Origin: Cronobacter malonaticus LMG 23826
GTDB taxonomy: Bacteria > Pseudomonadota > Gammaproteobacteria > Enterobacterales > Enterobacteriaceae
Length of the DNA stretch: 64,000 bases
Direction of reading: 5' to 3'
NCBI RefSeq assembly: GCF_001277215.2
Contig: NZ_CP013940.1
Coordinates: forward strand, 1 to 64,000
Made by a program: the position numbers and the translations under genes. Of the stretch, positions 1-9,053 are shown piece after piece. Positions within the stretch are counted from its first letter, which is position 1, and every line of letters starts with the position of its first letter. The notes beneath the pieces are model-generated. The model saw only the letters and a list, made by a program, of their open reading frames with translations. It searched no databases and had not been told where the DNA came from.

Positions 1-1143
<1,143 letters not shown>

Positions 1144-1163
1144 TCATAAATTTGCGGATCAGT

Positions 1164-1192
1164 TTGCATGAGGCGGTTATTTTCTGTATGAT
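1164..1192 (+). promoter_or_regulatory. Sigma-70 promoter of rpmE
   Basis: TTGCAT (1164-1169) and TATGAT (1187-1192) are separated by 17 bp and followed by a GC-rich stretch typical of stringently controlled ribosomal promoters. It lies about 100 bp before the rpmE start, leaving a 5' leader. In E. coli rpmE is reported to be autogenously repressed by L31, so the leader may serve that purpose here; this is inference. Confidence 0.6.
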
Positions 1193-1298
1193 TCGCCGCC
1201 TTTGATGCCCTTTAAAAGTATCAAACCGACTTTATCAACATCGCGTGGTGTCTGGCGTAAGGGCTGGAAGAGCGACGCGGCCTTAACTGAGGTTTCCC

Positions 1299-1511
1299 AT
1301 GAAAAAAGATATTCACCCGAAATATGTTGAAATCACCGCTACCTGCTCCTGCGGTAACGTGATCAAAACTCGCTCCACCGTTGGCCACGACCTGAACCTG
1401 GACGTGTGCGGCAACTGCCACCCGTTCTTCACTGGTAAACAGCGTGTTGTTGATACCGGTGGTCGTGTTGAGCGTTTCAACAAACGCTTCAGCATCCCGG
1501 GCAGCAAATAA
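1299..1511 (+). CDS. rpmE: 50S ribosomal protein L31, zinc-binding form
   Basis: This 70-residue protein begins MKKDIHPKY and matches the usual length of primary L31. L31 sits at the central protuberance and bridges the 50S and 30S subunits. Four cysteines (C16, C18, C37, C40) form the zinc site that separates this C+ form from the zinc-free paralogue YkgM/RpmE2, which Zur induces when zinc is scarce. It lies between priA and metJ as in E. coli, with a sigma-70 promoter upstream and a strong terminator directly after the stop codon. Confidence 0.98.
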   Translation: MKKDIHPKYVEITATCSCGNVIKTRSTVGHDLNLDVCGNCHPFFTGKQRVVDTGGRVERFNKRFSIPGSK

Positions 1512-1519
1512 GTTTCCCG

Positions 1520-1547
1520 AAAAAAGGCGCCAGACGGCGCCTTTTTT
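1520..1547 (+). terminator. Intrinsic terminator of rpmE
   Basis: A 6-bp GC stem (GGCGCC/GGCGCC, loop AGAC) is preceded by six A and followed by six T. It lies 9 bp after the rpmE stop and could work in both directions. Confidence 0.9.
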
Positions 1548-1566
1548 GTTGCTCTCGAGCATAAAA

Positions 1567-1590
1567 CAAAGGCGCCTGTGGGCGCCTTTG
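1567..1590 (-). terminator. Hairpin between rpmE and metJ, probable metJ terminator
   Basis: A perfect 10-bp inverted repeat (CAAAGGCGCC/GGCGCCTTTG, loop TGTG) lies 14 bp beyond the metJ stop. The A/T runs are short. It shares its core with the neighbouring rpmE terminator, so the two could be old duplicates. Confidence 0.6.
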
Positions 1591-1603
1591 TCGTTGATGC
1601 GAA

Positions 1604-1921
1604 TCAGTATTCCCAGGTATCCGGGTCGATACCCATTTCACGCATGATTACCTTGGCCTCTTCGGGGATCTCATCGCTGCGCTCTTTGCGCAGGTCATCG
1701 TCGTCCGGCAAGGGCTGGCCGGTAAAGGCGTGAAGGAATGCCTCGCACAGCAGCTCGCTGTTAGTGGCATGGCGCAGGTTATTCACCTGACGACGGGTGC
1801 GTTCATCGGTGAGGATTTTTAACACCTTCAGAGGAATGGAAACCGTAATTTTTTTGACCTGTTCACTCTTCTTGCCGTGCTCAGCGTAGGGGCTGATATA
1901 TTCGCCGTTCCATTCAGCCAT
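1604..1921 (-). CDS. metJ: Methionine regulon repressor MetJ
   Basis: At 105 residues, MetJ has exactly the E. coli length. It is a ribbon-helix-helix dimer that binds arrays of 8-bp met boxes (consensus AGACGTCT) with S-adenosylmethionine as corepressor. The DNA-contacting beta strand is at about residues 21-29 ([10 protein letters not shown]), followed by the helix segment with [16 protein letters not shown]. It is divergent from metB, and the shared 280-bp intergenic region carries a row of met boxes, so it should repress both itself and metBL. The C-terminus is ...DPDTWEY, as in E. coli. Confidence 0.98.
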
Positions 1922-2108
1922 GAGATACCTTTAATCCTCTCAGTCATTAGAAAAAGATTAAAACCGGATAGGTCTCACGGTCTTAACCCGATAGTCTGTT
2001 GTTCAGCAGCGTAGAATAATACCGTGACTTCCGTACCGATGCTGCATCACTACCCTATAAAACACATAATTTTAACGGCTAATCCTGTTTTGCTCAATCT
2101 ATACGCAA

Positions 2109-2148
2109 AGAAGTTTAGATGTCCAGATGTATTGACGTCTATACTGGC
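2109..2148. promoter_or_regulatory. MetJ operator (met boxes) between metJ and metB
   Basis: Five adjacent 8-bp units in register run 2109-2116, 2117-2124 (AGATGTCC), 2125-2132 (AGATGTAT), 2133-2140 (TGACGTCT) and 2141-2148. The central three resemble the met-box consensus AGACGTCT most closely. The position, between the divergent genes and 54 bp before metB, matches the known E. coli operator. Confidence 0.8.
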
Positions 2149-2201
2149 AATGTTTACTCTGTCCCTCACTTTTCTCCGATAATGCCAGGAAACGACTCCT
2201 C

Positions 2202-3356
2202 ATGACGCGTAAACAGGCCACCATCGCAGTGCGCAGCGGGCTCAATGACGACGAGCAGTACGGCTGCGTCGTTCCGCCGATTCACCTCTCCAGCACCTAC
2301 AACTTCACCGGTTTTAATGAGCCGCGCGCGCATGACTATTCTCGTCGCGGCAACCCGACGCGCGATGTGGTTCAGCGCGCGCTGGCGGAGCTGGAAGGCG
2401 GCGCGGGCGCTGTGCTGACCAACACCGGCATGTCGGCGATCCATCTGGCGACGACCGTTTTCCTGAAGCCCGGCGATCTGCTGGTGGCCCCGCACGACTG
2501 CTACGGTGGTAGTTATCGCCTTTTTGACAGCCTCGCGAAACGCGGCTGTTATCGCGTCGAATTTGTCGATCAGGGTGATGAGGCGGCGCTGAAAGCAGCG
2601 CTTGCCGAACAACCGAAACTGGTGCTGGTGGAAAGCCCGAGCAATCCCTTGTTGCGCGTGGTGGATATTGCGAAAATTTGCGAACTTTCGCGCGCGGCCG
2701 GAGCCATAAGTGTGGTGGATAATACGTTCCTGAGCCCGGCGTTACAGAATCCGCTGGCGCTGGGGGCCGATCTGGTTCTGCACTCCTGCACCAAATACCT
2801 CAACGGGCACTCCGATGTGGTGGCGGGCGTAGTGATTGCGAAAGATCCCGACACCGTTACCGAGCTTGCCTGGTGGGCCAATAACATCGGTGTGACCGGC
2901 GGCGCGTTCGACAGCTACCTGCTGCTGCGTGGCCTGCGTACATTGAGCCCGCGTATGGAAGTGGCGCAGCGTAACGCCAGCGCGATTGTCGATTTCCTTA
3001 AGCAGCAGCCGCGGGTGAAAAAGTTGTATCATCCGTCGCTGCCGGAGAATGCGGGGCATGAGATAGCCGTACGTCAGCAAAAGGGCTTCGGCGCGATGCT
3101 GAGTTTTGAACTGGATGGCGACGAACAGACGCTGCGCCGTTTCCTCGGCGCGCTGGAGCTGTTCACGCTGGCAGAATCGTTAGGTGGCGTGGAGAGCCTG
3201 ATTTCTCACGCCGCGACGATGACCCACGCGGGCATGGCGCCGGAAGCGCGCGCCGCCGCGGGCATCTCCGAGACGCTGCTGCGTATTTCGACCGGTATTG
3301 AAGATAGCGAAGATTTAATTGCCGACCTGGAAAAAGCATTCCAGGCGGCGGGCTAA
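2202..3356 (+). CDS. metB: Cystathionine gamma-synthase
   Basis: MetB joins O-succinylhomoserine and cysteine to form cystathionine, the first committed transsulfuration step of methionine synthesis. It is a cytoplasmic, tetrameric PLP enzyme of the Cys/Met metabolism family. The 384 residues start MTRKQATIAVRSG, nearly identical to E. coli (386 aa). The PLP lysine is K198 in SCTKYLNGH, and the phosphate-binding segment NTGMSAIHL lies at about residues 74-82. It opens the metBL operon, with metL starting 9 bp after its stop, downstream of the MetJ operator. Confidence 0.98.
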   Translation: MTRKQATIAVRSGLNDDEQYGCVVPPIHLSSTYNFTGFNEPRAHDYSRRGNPTRDVVQRALAELEGGAGAVLTNTGMSAIHLATTVFLKPGDLLVAPHDCYGGSYRLFDSLAKRGCYRVEFVDQGDEAALKAALAEQPKLVLVESPSNPLLRVVDIAKICELSRAAGAISVVDNTFLSPALQNPLALGADLVLHSCTKYLNGHSDVVAGVVIAKDPDTVTELAWWANNIGVTGGAFDSYLLLRGLRTLSPRMEVAQRNASAIVDFLKQQPRVKKLYHPSLPENAGHEIAVRQQKGFGAMLSFELDGDEQTLRRFLGALELFTLAESLGGVESLISHAATMTHAGMAPEARAAAGISETLLRISTGIEDSEDLIADLEKAFQAAG

Positions 3357-3365
3357 GGGGTAAGC

Positions 3366-5798
3366 ATGAGTGTTACAGCGCCTGCAGGGACGAACGGTCG
3401 TCAGCTGCACAAATTTGGCGGCAGCAGTCTCGCCGACGTGAAATGTTACCTGCGCGTGGCGGGTATCATGGCCGACTATTCCCGCGCCGGGGATATGATG
3501 GTGGTGTCCGCGGCGGGCAGCACGACCAACCAGCTGATCAGCTGGCTGAAATTAAGCCAGAGCGATCGTCTCTCCGCGCATCAGGTGCAACAGGCGCTGC
3601 GCCGTTATCAGAGCGAGCTTATCTCCGGGCTGCTGCCTGCCGCGGTTGCTGACGGGCTTATCAGCGAATTTATTCACGACCTTGAGCGCCTGGCCGCGCT
3701 GCTGGACGGCACCATCACCGACGCGGTTTACGCCGAAGTTGTCGGCCACGGCGAGATCTGGTCCGCGCGCCTGATGGCCGCCGTGCTGAATCATCAAGGC
3801 ATTGACGCCGCCTGGCTCGACGCGCGCGATTTCCTGCGTGCAGAGCGCGCCGCGCAGCCGCAGGTAAACGAAGGCCTTTCTTTCCCGCTGTTGCAGCAGT
3901 TGCTGGTGCAGCACCCGAATAAACGTTTAGTCGTCACCGGGTTTATCTGCCGTAATGACGCGGGCGAAACCGTGCTGCTCGGCCGTAACGGCTCCGACTA
4001 TTCAGCAACGCAAATCGGCGCGCTGGCGGGTGTCTCGCGCGTCACCATCTGGAGCGACGTGGCGGGCGTTTACAGCGCCGACCCGCGCAAAGTTAAAGAC
4101 GCCTGCCTCCTGCCGCTGCTGCGCCTTGATGAGGCGAGCGAGCTGGCGCGTCTGGCTGCACCCGTGCTGCACGCCCGCACGTTGCAGCCCGTTTCCGGCA
4201 GCGATATCGATTTACAGCTGCGTTGCAGCTACAGCCCGGAGCAAGGCTCCACGCGCATTGAGCGCGTGCTGGCCTCCGGCACCGGCGCGCGTATCGTCAC
4301 CAGTCATGACGATGTCTGTCTTATCGAATTTGAAGTGCCGTCGCATCAGGATTTCAAACTGGCGCATAAAGAGGTTGATGCGCTCTTAAGACGCGCCCAG
4401 TTGCGTCCGCTGTCGGTCGGCGTGCATCCCGACCGCCGCCTGCTGCAACTCTGCTACACCTCAGAAGTGGTTGGCAGCGCGCTCAAACTGCTGGAAGACG
4501 CCGCGCTGCCGGGCGAGCTGCGCCTGCGGGAAGGGCTGGCGCTGGTGGCGCTGGTGGGGGCGGGTGTGTGCCGCAACCCGCTGCACAGCCACCGTTTCTG
4601 GCAGCAACTCAAAGATCAGCCGGTAGAGTTTATCTGGCAGTCGGAAGAGGCCATCAGCCTTGTGGCGGTGCTGCGTACCGGCCCGACGGAGAGCCTGATC
4701 CAGGGGCTGCATCAGTCGCTGTTCCGCGCGGAAAAACGTATCGGGCTGATGCTCTTCGGTAAAGGGAATATCGGCTCGCGCTGGCTGGAACTGTTCGCGC
4801 GCGAGCAGGAGACGCTTTCTGCCCGCACCGGCCTTGAGTTTGTGCTGGCGGGCGTGGTGGACAGCCGCCGCAGCCTGCTCAATTACGACGGTCTTGACGC
4901 GAGCCGCGCGCTGGCGTTCTTCAATGATGAAGCGGTGGAGCAGGATGAAGAGTCGCTGTTCCTGTGGATGCGCGCGCACCCGTATGACGATTTAGTGGTG
5001 CTGGACGTGACCGCAAGCCAGGATCTGGCGGACCAGTATCTCGATTTCGCCAGCTACGGTTTCCATGTCATCAGCGCCAATAAACTGGCGGGCGCGAGTA
5101 ACAGCCAGAATTACCGCCAGATCCGCGACGCGTTTGCGAAAACGGGCCGTCACTGGCTCTATAACGCGACCGTGGGTGCCGGGCTGCCGGTCAACCACAC
5201 GGTGCGCGATCTGCGCGACAGCGGCGATTCGATTCTCTCCATCAGCGGGATCTTCTCCGGCACGCTGTCGTGGCTGTTTTTACAGTTCGACGGTACGGTG
5301 CCATTTACCGAGCTGGTGGATCAGGCGTGGCAGCAGGGATTGACCGAGCCAGACCCGCGCGTGGATCTCTCCGGTAAGGATGTGATGCGCAAGTTAGTTA
5401 TCCTGGCGCGTGAGGCGGGCTACGATATCGAGCCCGATCAGGTGCGCGTGGAGTCGCTGGTGCCTGCCGGGTGCGAAGAGGGCTCGGTGGATCACTTCTT
5501 TGAATATGGCGACGCGCTGAACGAGCAGATGGTGCAGCGTCTTGAGGCGGCGCGCGAGCTGGGCCTGGTGCTGCGCTACGTGGCGCGTTTTGACGCCAAT
5601 GGTAAGGCGCGCGTCGGCGTCGAGGCGGTGCGTCCTGAGCATCCGCTGGCGTCGCTGCTGCCGTGCGATAACGTGTTCGCCATTGAAAGCCGCTGGTATC
5701 GCGATAACCCGTTAGTTATCCGCGGGCCAGGTGCCGGGCGCGACGTGACCGCCGGTGCGATTCAGTCAGATCTCAACCGTCTGGCGCAGTTGCTCTGA
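3366..5798 (+). CDS. metL: Bifunctional aspartokinase II / homoserine dehydrogenase II
   Basis: One polypeptide catalyses two steps of the aspartate pathway: phosphorylation of aspartate, and reduction of aspartate semialdehyde to homoserine. The 810 residues match E. coli MetL. The kinase signature KFGGSSLAD is at residues 16-24. The middle region corresponds to the ACT-like part. The dehydrogenase NAD(P)-binding loop LFGKGNIGS starts near residue 462, and the catalytic region includes SANKLAGA. It follows metB by 9 bp, starts with ATG preceded by GGGGTAAGC, and should be repressed by MetJ together with metB. The operon ends in a REP cluster, with no clear T-rich terminator. Confidence 0.98.
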   Translation: MSVTAPAGTNGRQLHKFGGSSLADVKCYLRVAGIMADYSRAGDMMVVSAAGSTTNQLISWLKLSQSDRLSAHQVQQALRRYQSELISGLLPAAVADGLISEFIHDLERLAALLDGTITDAVYAEVVGHGEIWSARLMAAVLNHQGIDAAWLDARDFLRAERAAQPQVNEGLSFPLLQQLLVQHPNKRLVVTGFICRNDAGETVLLGRNGSDYSATQIGALAGVSRVTIWSDVAGVYSADPRKVKDACLLPLLRLDEASELARLAAPVLHARTLQPVSGSDIDLQLRCSYSPEQGSTRIERVLASGTGARIVTSHDDVCLIEFEVPSHQDFKLAHKEVDALLRRAQLRPLSVGVHPDRRLLQLCYTSEVVGSALKLLEDAALPGELRLREGLALVALVGAGVCRNPLHSHRFWQQLKDQPVEFIWQSEEAISLVAVLRTGPTESLIQGLHQSLFRAEKRIGLMLFGKGNIGSRWLELFAREQETLSARTGLEFVLAGVVDSRRSLLNYDGLDASRALAFFNDEAVEQDEESLFLWMRAHPYDDLVVLDVTASQDLADQYLDFASYGFHVISANKLAGASNSQNYRQIRDAFAKTGRHWLYNATVGAGLPVNHTVRDLRDSGDSILSISGIFSGTLSWLFLQFDGTVPFTELVDQAWQQGLTEPDPRVDLSGKDVMRKLVILAREAGYDIEPDQVRVESLVPAGCEEGSVDHFFEYGDALNEQMVQRLEAARELGLVLRYVARFDANGKARVGVEAVRPEHPLASLLPCDNVFAIESRWYRDNPLVIRGPGAGRDVTAGAIQSDLNRLAQLL

Positions 5799-5807
5799 TT
5801 TCACCGT

Positions 5808-6148
5808 GGTGGGTGCGCTTCGCTTACCCACCCTACATAACTCATACATTTTATTTTGTAGGGCGGGTAAGTGCAGCGCACCCGCCATGCCAGATAACAC
5901 CTCAACGCCACATCCTTCGTAGGGCGGGTAAGCGCCAGCGCACCCGCCATGTCAGATAACATCTCAATGCCACATCCTTCGTAGGGCGGGTAAGCGCCAG
6001 CGCACCCGCCATGCCAGATAACAACTCAACGCCACATCCCCTGTAGGGCGGGTAAGCGCCAGCGCACCCGCCGTGCCAGATAACACTTCAACACCACATC
6101 CTCTGTAGGGCGGGTAAGCGCAGCGCACCCGCCATGCCAGATAACACC
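5808..6148. repeat. REP/BIME cluster with five tandem 62-bp units
   Basis: A palindromic REP (GGTGGGTGCGC...CCACCCTAC) at 5808-5836 is followed by five head-to-tail units starting at 5858, 5919, 5981, 6043 and 6105. Each unit begins GTAGGGCGGGTAAGCG, continues through an inverted CGCACCCGCC arm, and ends with a conserved spacer containing GCCAGATAACA. Unit lengths are 61-62 bp with few substitutions. The CCTAC end matches the Y-type enterobacterial REP family. The same palindrome recurs at 35804-36004 and 59646-59727. It fills most of the metL-metF gap. Confidence 0.85.
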
Positions 6149-6275
6149 CCACGCCTTTCTTCCGCTGTACAACCCTTGCGCATTTCCCCGTCATGAACCT
6201 TTTTCATCTTCGCTGAAAAATACTCACATCAAGTGATGATTTACCTGTTGACGCCATACGGCTTTTCCGTCATTT

Positions 6276-6307
6276 TTACATCTGGACGTCTAAACGTATA
6301 GAAGTCA
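6276..6307. promoter_or_regulatory. MetJ operator of metF
   Basis: Four 8-bp units in register lie at 6276-6283, 6284-6291 (GGACGTCT), 6292-6299 (AAACGTAT) and 6300-6307 (AGAAGTCA), 40 bp before the metF start. The second unit is one mismatch from the met-box consensus. The arrangement matches the E. coli metF operator. Confidence 0.75.
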
Positions 6308-6343
6308 ACACACGCGACCACGACACAGCGATTGATGAGGTAA

Positions 6344-7243
<900 letters not shown>

Positions 7244-7262
7244 GCCTAAAATATATTCATAC

Positions 7263-7288
7263 AAAGGAGGCCTTTGCCTCCTTTATTA
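7263..7288 (+). terminator. Intrinsic terminator of metF
   Basis: An AAAGGAGG/CCTCCTTT stem with a 6-nt loop is followed by a T-rich ATTATTT tail, 20 bp after the metF stop. Confidence 0.75.
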
Positions 7289-7478
7289 TTTCCCCCTGGA
7301 AATTATTTCATTTCGCCGGAAAGTGATCCGGCGCAGTATAAATAAAACAGATGGCTTCACGCTTTTCTGAAATATTCTCTGCTTTTAAATTAATTATTAT
7401 CTATTTCCGCTCTATTAATTTTATGATTTAATTTAAGAAGATAAATAAAGCTAACTTAAGGTAAATTTACCATAATAG
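7289..7478. other. AT-rich non-coding stretch before the toxin remnant
   Basis: This sequence is much richer in A+T than its neighbours. No frame reads convincingly, and an in-frame TAG at 7476-7478 closes the frame of the following toxin fragment. I see no promoter or repeat that I would defend. It may be decayed toxin-gene sequence. Confidence 0.5.
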
Positions 7479-7715
7479 ATTTATGGCAGGGTACATCTTT
7501 CATTAATATATGGCCTTTCCGCATATCGATGGCCGCATGCTTGTGCTGAAGTATCGGCTGCCGATCAGCTGATTAGACAAGGTGCAGATCCTGCCACGAT
7601 AAAGTTTACAGAAGCGGTTAGACCGCGTGATGTCTGGAAGAAAGAGACAATTCCCGCAGACGCTGTTATCCCTCCATGCGAAAACTGTCAAGTAACATGG
7701 CCTAAAGGTAATTAA
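7479..7715 (+). pseudogene. C-terminal fragment of a YwqJ-like deaminase toxin
   Basis: An open frame of 78 codons has no ATG, GTG or TTG start near its beginning and is closed upstream by TAG, so it looks like the surviving 3' end of a larger gene. The translation contains GLSAYRWPHACAEVSAADQL, then about 45 residues later PPCENCQVTWPKGN before the stop. CAE followed by PPCxxC is the zinc-deaminase motif pair of the YwqJ-like family of polymorphic toxins, found at the tips of Rhs, CDI and similar proteins. The next gene starts 2 bp after the stop, as toxin-immunity pairs often do. The family call is from motifs; delivery modules are absent. It may be an orphan toxin tip left by recombination. 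Confidence 0.6.
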
Positions 7716-7717
7716 GA

Positions 7718-8326
7718 ATGAACAAATTAAACGTAGAATGGATGCCAGAATTTGGCAGCATTTATACCTGGTTTGCCGCTGATAAATATGGGCGTGTTAG
7801 CCTTATGCTTAACAACTGCTTTGGAGATTTACCTAAGTCGTTGTTATGCATTGATAATTTTGAAGCACTGCTTGACAGTATGAGTGAATTCGTATGGGAA
7901 GAGTCATCTGATTATTCAACTTATCCTGCTGATAAATGCGGCGATTTTACGGTGGATTTATTCTCAGCATGGCGCTTCAGGGAGAATCTCAATAAAGAAT
8001 ATGTGATAAATAAATTAAAAGATGAGTGGGCGAAAACAGGAAAATACAGCGATGCTAACCTGGCTATTAATAAAGGGTTGTTTATTTACTGGGGAGTAGA
8101 AGGCTCTTCCCCGGGACAAGACTATCCTTTTGGATATGAAGGTGAAACTAAAATGGGCGATTATTTCAGATATATAGTCCCCACAAAATTTGCTTCGATT
8201 AAAGATTTTCCGCCCGCGCTTCGCAGTGGTATAGCGGTATCAAGCACCCTTGATTTCACGGTTGATCGGGTACTGGATAACGATAAAATTAATGATTATT
8301 TCCCGGCAGTTTTTTCTCCTGGCTAA
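7718..8326 (+). CDS. Probable immunity protein to the deaminase toxin tip
   Basis: This intact 202-residue protein starts MNKLNVEWMPEFGSIYTWF. It is acidic and aromatic-rich, with no signal peptide or membrane segment, so it is probably cytoplasmic, as expected for immunity to a nucleic-acid or nucleotide deaminase. I do not recognise a named family. The inference rests on position: ATG lies 2 bp after the stop of the YwqJ-like fragment, on the same strand, in the same AT-rich DNA. It has GTAATTAAGA before the start but no strong Shine-Dalgarno, consistent with translational coupling. With the toxin truncated, it may persist as an orphan immunity gene protecting against kin. Confidence 0.6.
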   Translation: MNKLNVEWMPEFGSIYTWFAADKYGRVSLMLNNCFGDLPKSLLCIDNFEALLDSMSEFVWEESSDYSTYPADKCGDFTVDLFSAWRFRENLNKEYVINKLKDEWAKTGKYSDANLAINKGLFIYWGVEGSSPGQDYPFGYEGETKMGDYFRYIVPTKFASIKDFPPALRSGIAVSSTLDFTVDRVLDNDKINDYFPAVFSPG

Positions 8327-8725
8327 CCCTGTTGCACTTTTTGAAAATGCAAGGCCGCGCTGAATGCTGACTTCCCTATCATTGAAGGGAGCAGGAAAAC
8401 GGCTGGAAGCGCCGCTCTTTGCGAACAGAATGATAAGAACGGTCAGGGTTGGCGAACGTGACTACGTAAAACGTCCGTGAGTCGCAAGCGAGGCGTGCAT
8501 ATTCATAATACAAACGCTTGCAGGACTATAGATATAACGCTACTTCTCACGAACGGTTCAGTAAGCGCAACCTTGCAACTTCACAGCTCGCAGCAATGTC
8601 CCGGATCATCGCAGGAGCGGCTGATACGGTATCTAACCCTACTCGTACGACCGAGGACGAAAGCATGGGTGTCACTGCGCTAATGATGGAACTGAAAACC
8701 GCGTAACCCTTGCGGGCTTACAGAG
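8327..8725 (+). other. Unassigned stretch with an open frame at 8509-8705
   Basis: Most of this region is broken by stops in all forward frames and looks like decayed coding DNA. One frame stays open from 8509 to 8705. It includes an ATG at 8518 and reads through the segments RYNATSHERFSKRN, MSRIIAGAADTV and MGVTALMMELKTA before TAA, and it is followed at once by a good terminator. I cannot assign it to a family. It may be the 3' end of another lost gene, as its upstream part has no clear ribosome-binding site. Confidence 0.3.
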
Positions 8726-8748
8726 AGGAGGCGCAAGCCTCCTTTGTT
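8726..8748 (+). terminator. Intrinsic terminator closing the accessory stretch
   Basis: A 7-bp stem AGGAGGC/GCCTCCT with a GCAA tetraloop is followed by TTTGTTG, 20 bp after the stop of the unassigned frame. It supports that frame, or a longer ancestor, having been a transcribed gene. Confidence 0.6.
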
Positions 8749-9053
8749 GTGGCTGGCGCTAACGCGATTGTTACAAAACATATCAATTACTGCGCCACAC
8801 AACTTGTACAAGAAGATTATTATCTGTACAGGTTATTTTCCCTTAAGTTAAATCTCAGCGTGCTTTCGCTTTCTCTGGAGATTATTACGCTCGCCGCTGC
8901 TATTTCTGACTGTTAGCACACATATTATTGCGACTGTTTTGATATTAATAAACAAAACAGGTGTAACAGCTATCGTAGCGATATAAAAATACACGTTATG
9001 CCTTATTCATTATTGCCGATATGCTGTGTAAGAAACCTTCCTGGATAGCAATA
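8749..9053. other. Non-coding stretch before the chemoreceptor gene
   Basis: The sequence is mixed, turning AT-rich towards 9000. I see no convincing gene in it. It presumably contains the promoter of the chemoreceptor gene, but no clear sigma-70 or sigma-28 element could be fixed. Confidence 0.4.

Noticed and set aside
5858-6148. Possible CRISPR array, because of regular 62-bp periodicity
   Set aside because: Both the palindrome and the spacer are conserved from unit to unit, so there are no unique spacers, and no cas gene is nearby. It is a REP array.
5964-6194. A 76-codon minus-strand frame in the metL-metF gap
   Set aside because: It is translated REP repeat; the protein repeats itself with the DNA unit and has no start signals.
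8710-8916. A 68-codon frame after the unassigned stretch
   Set aside because: It starts inside the terminator hairpin region, has no ribosome-binding site and no protein-like pattern.
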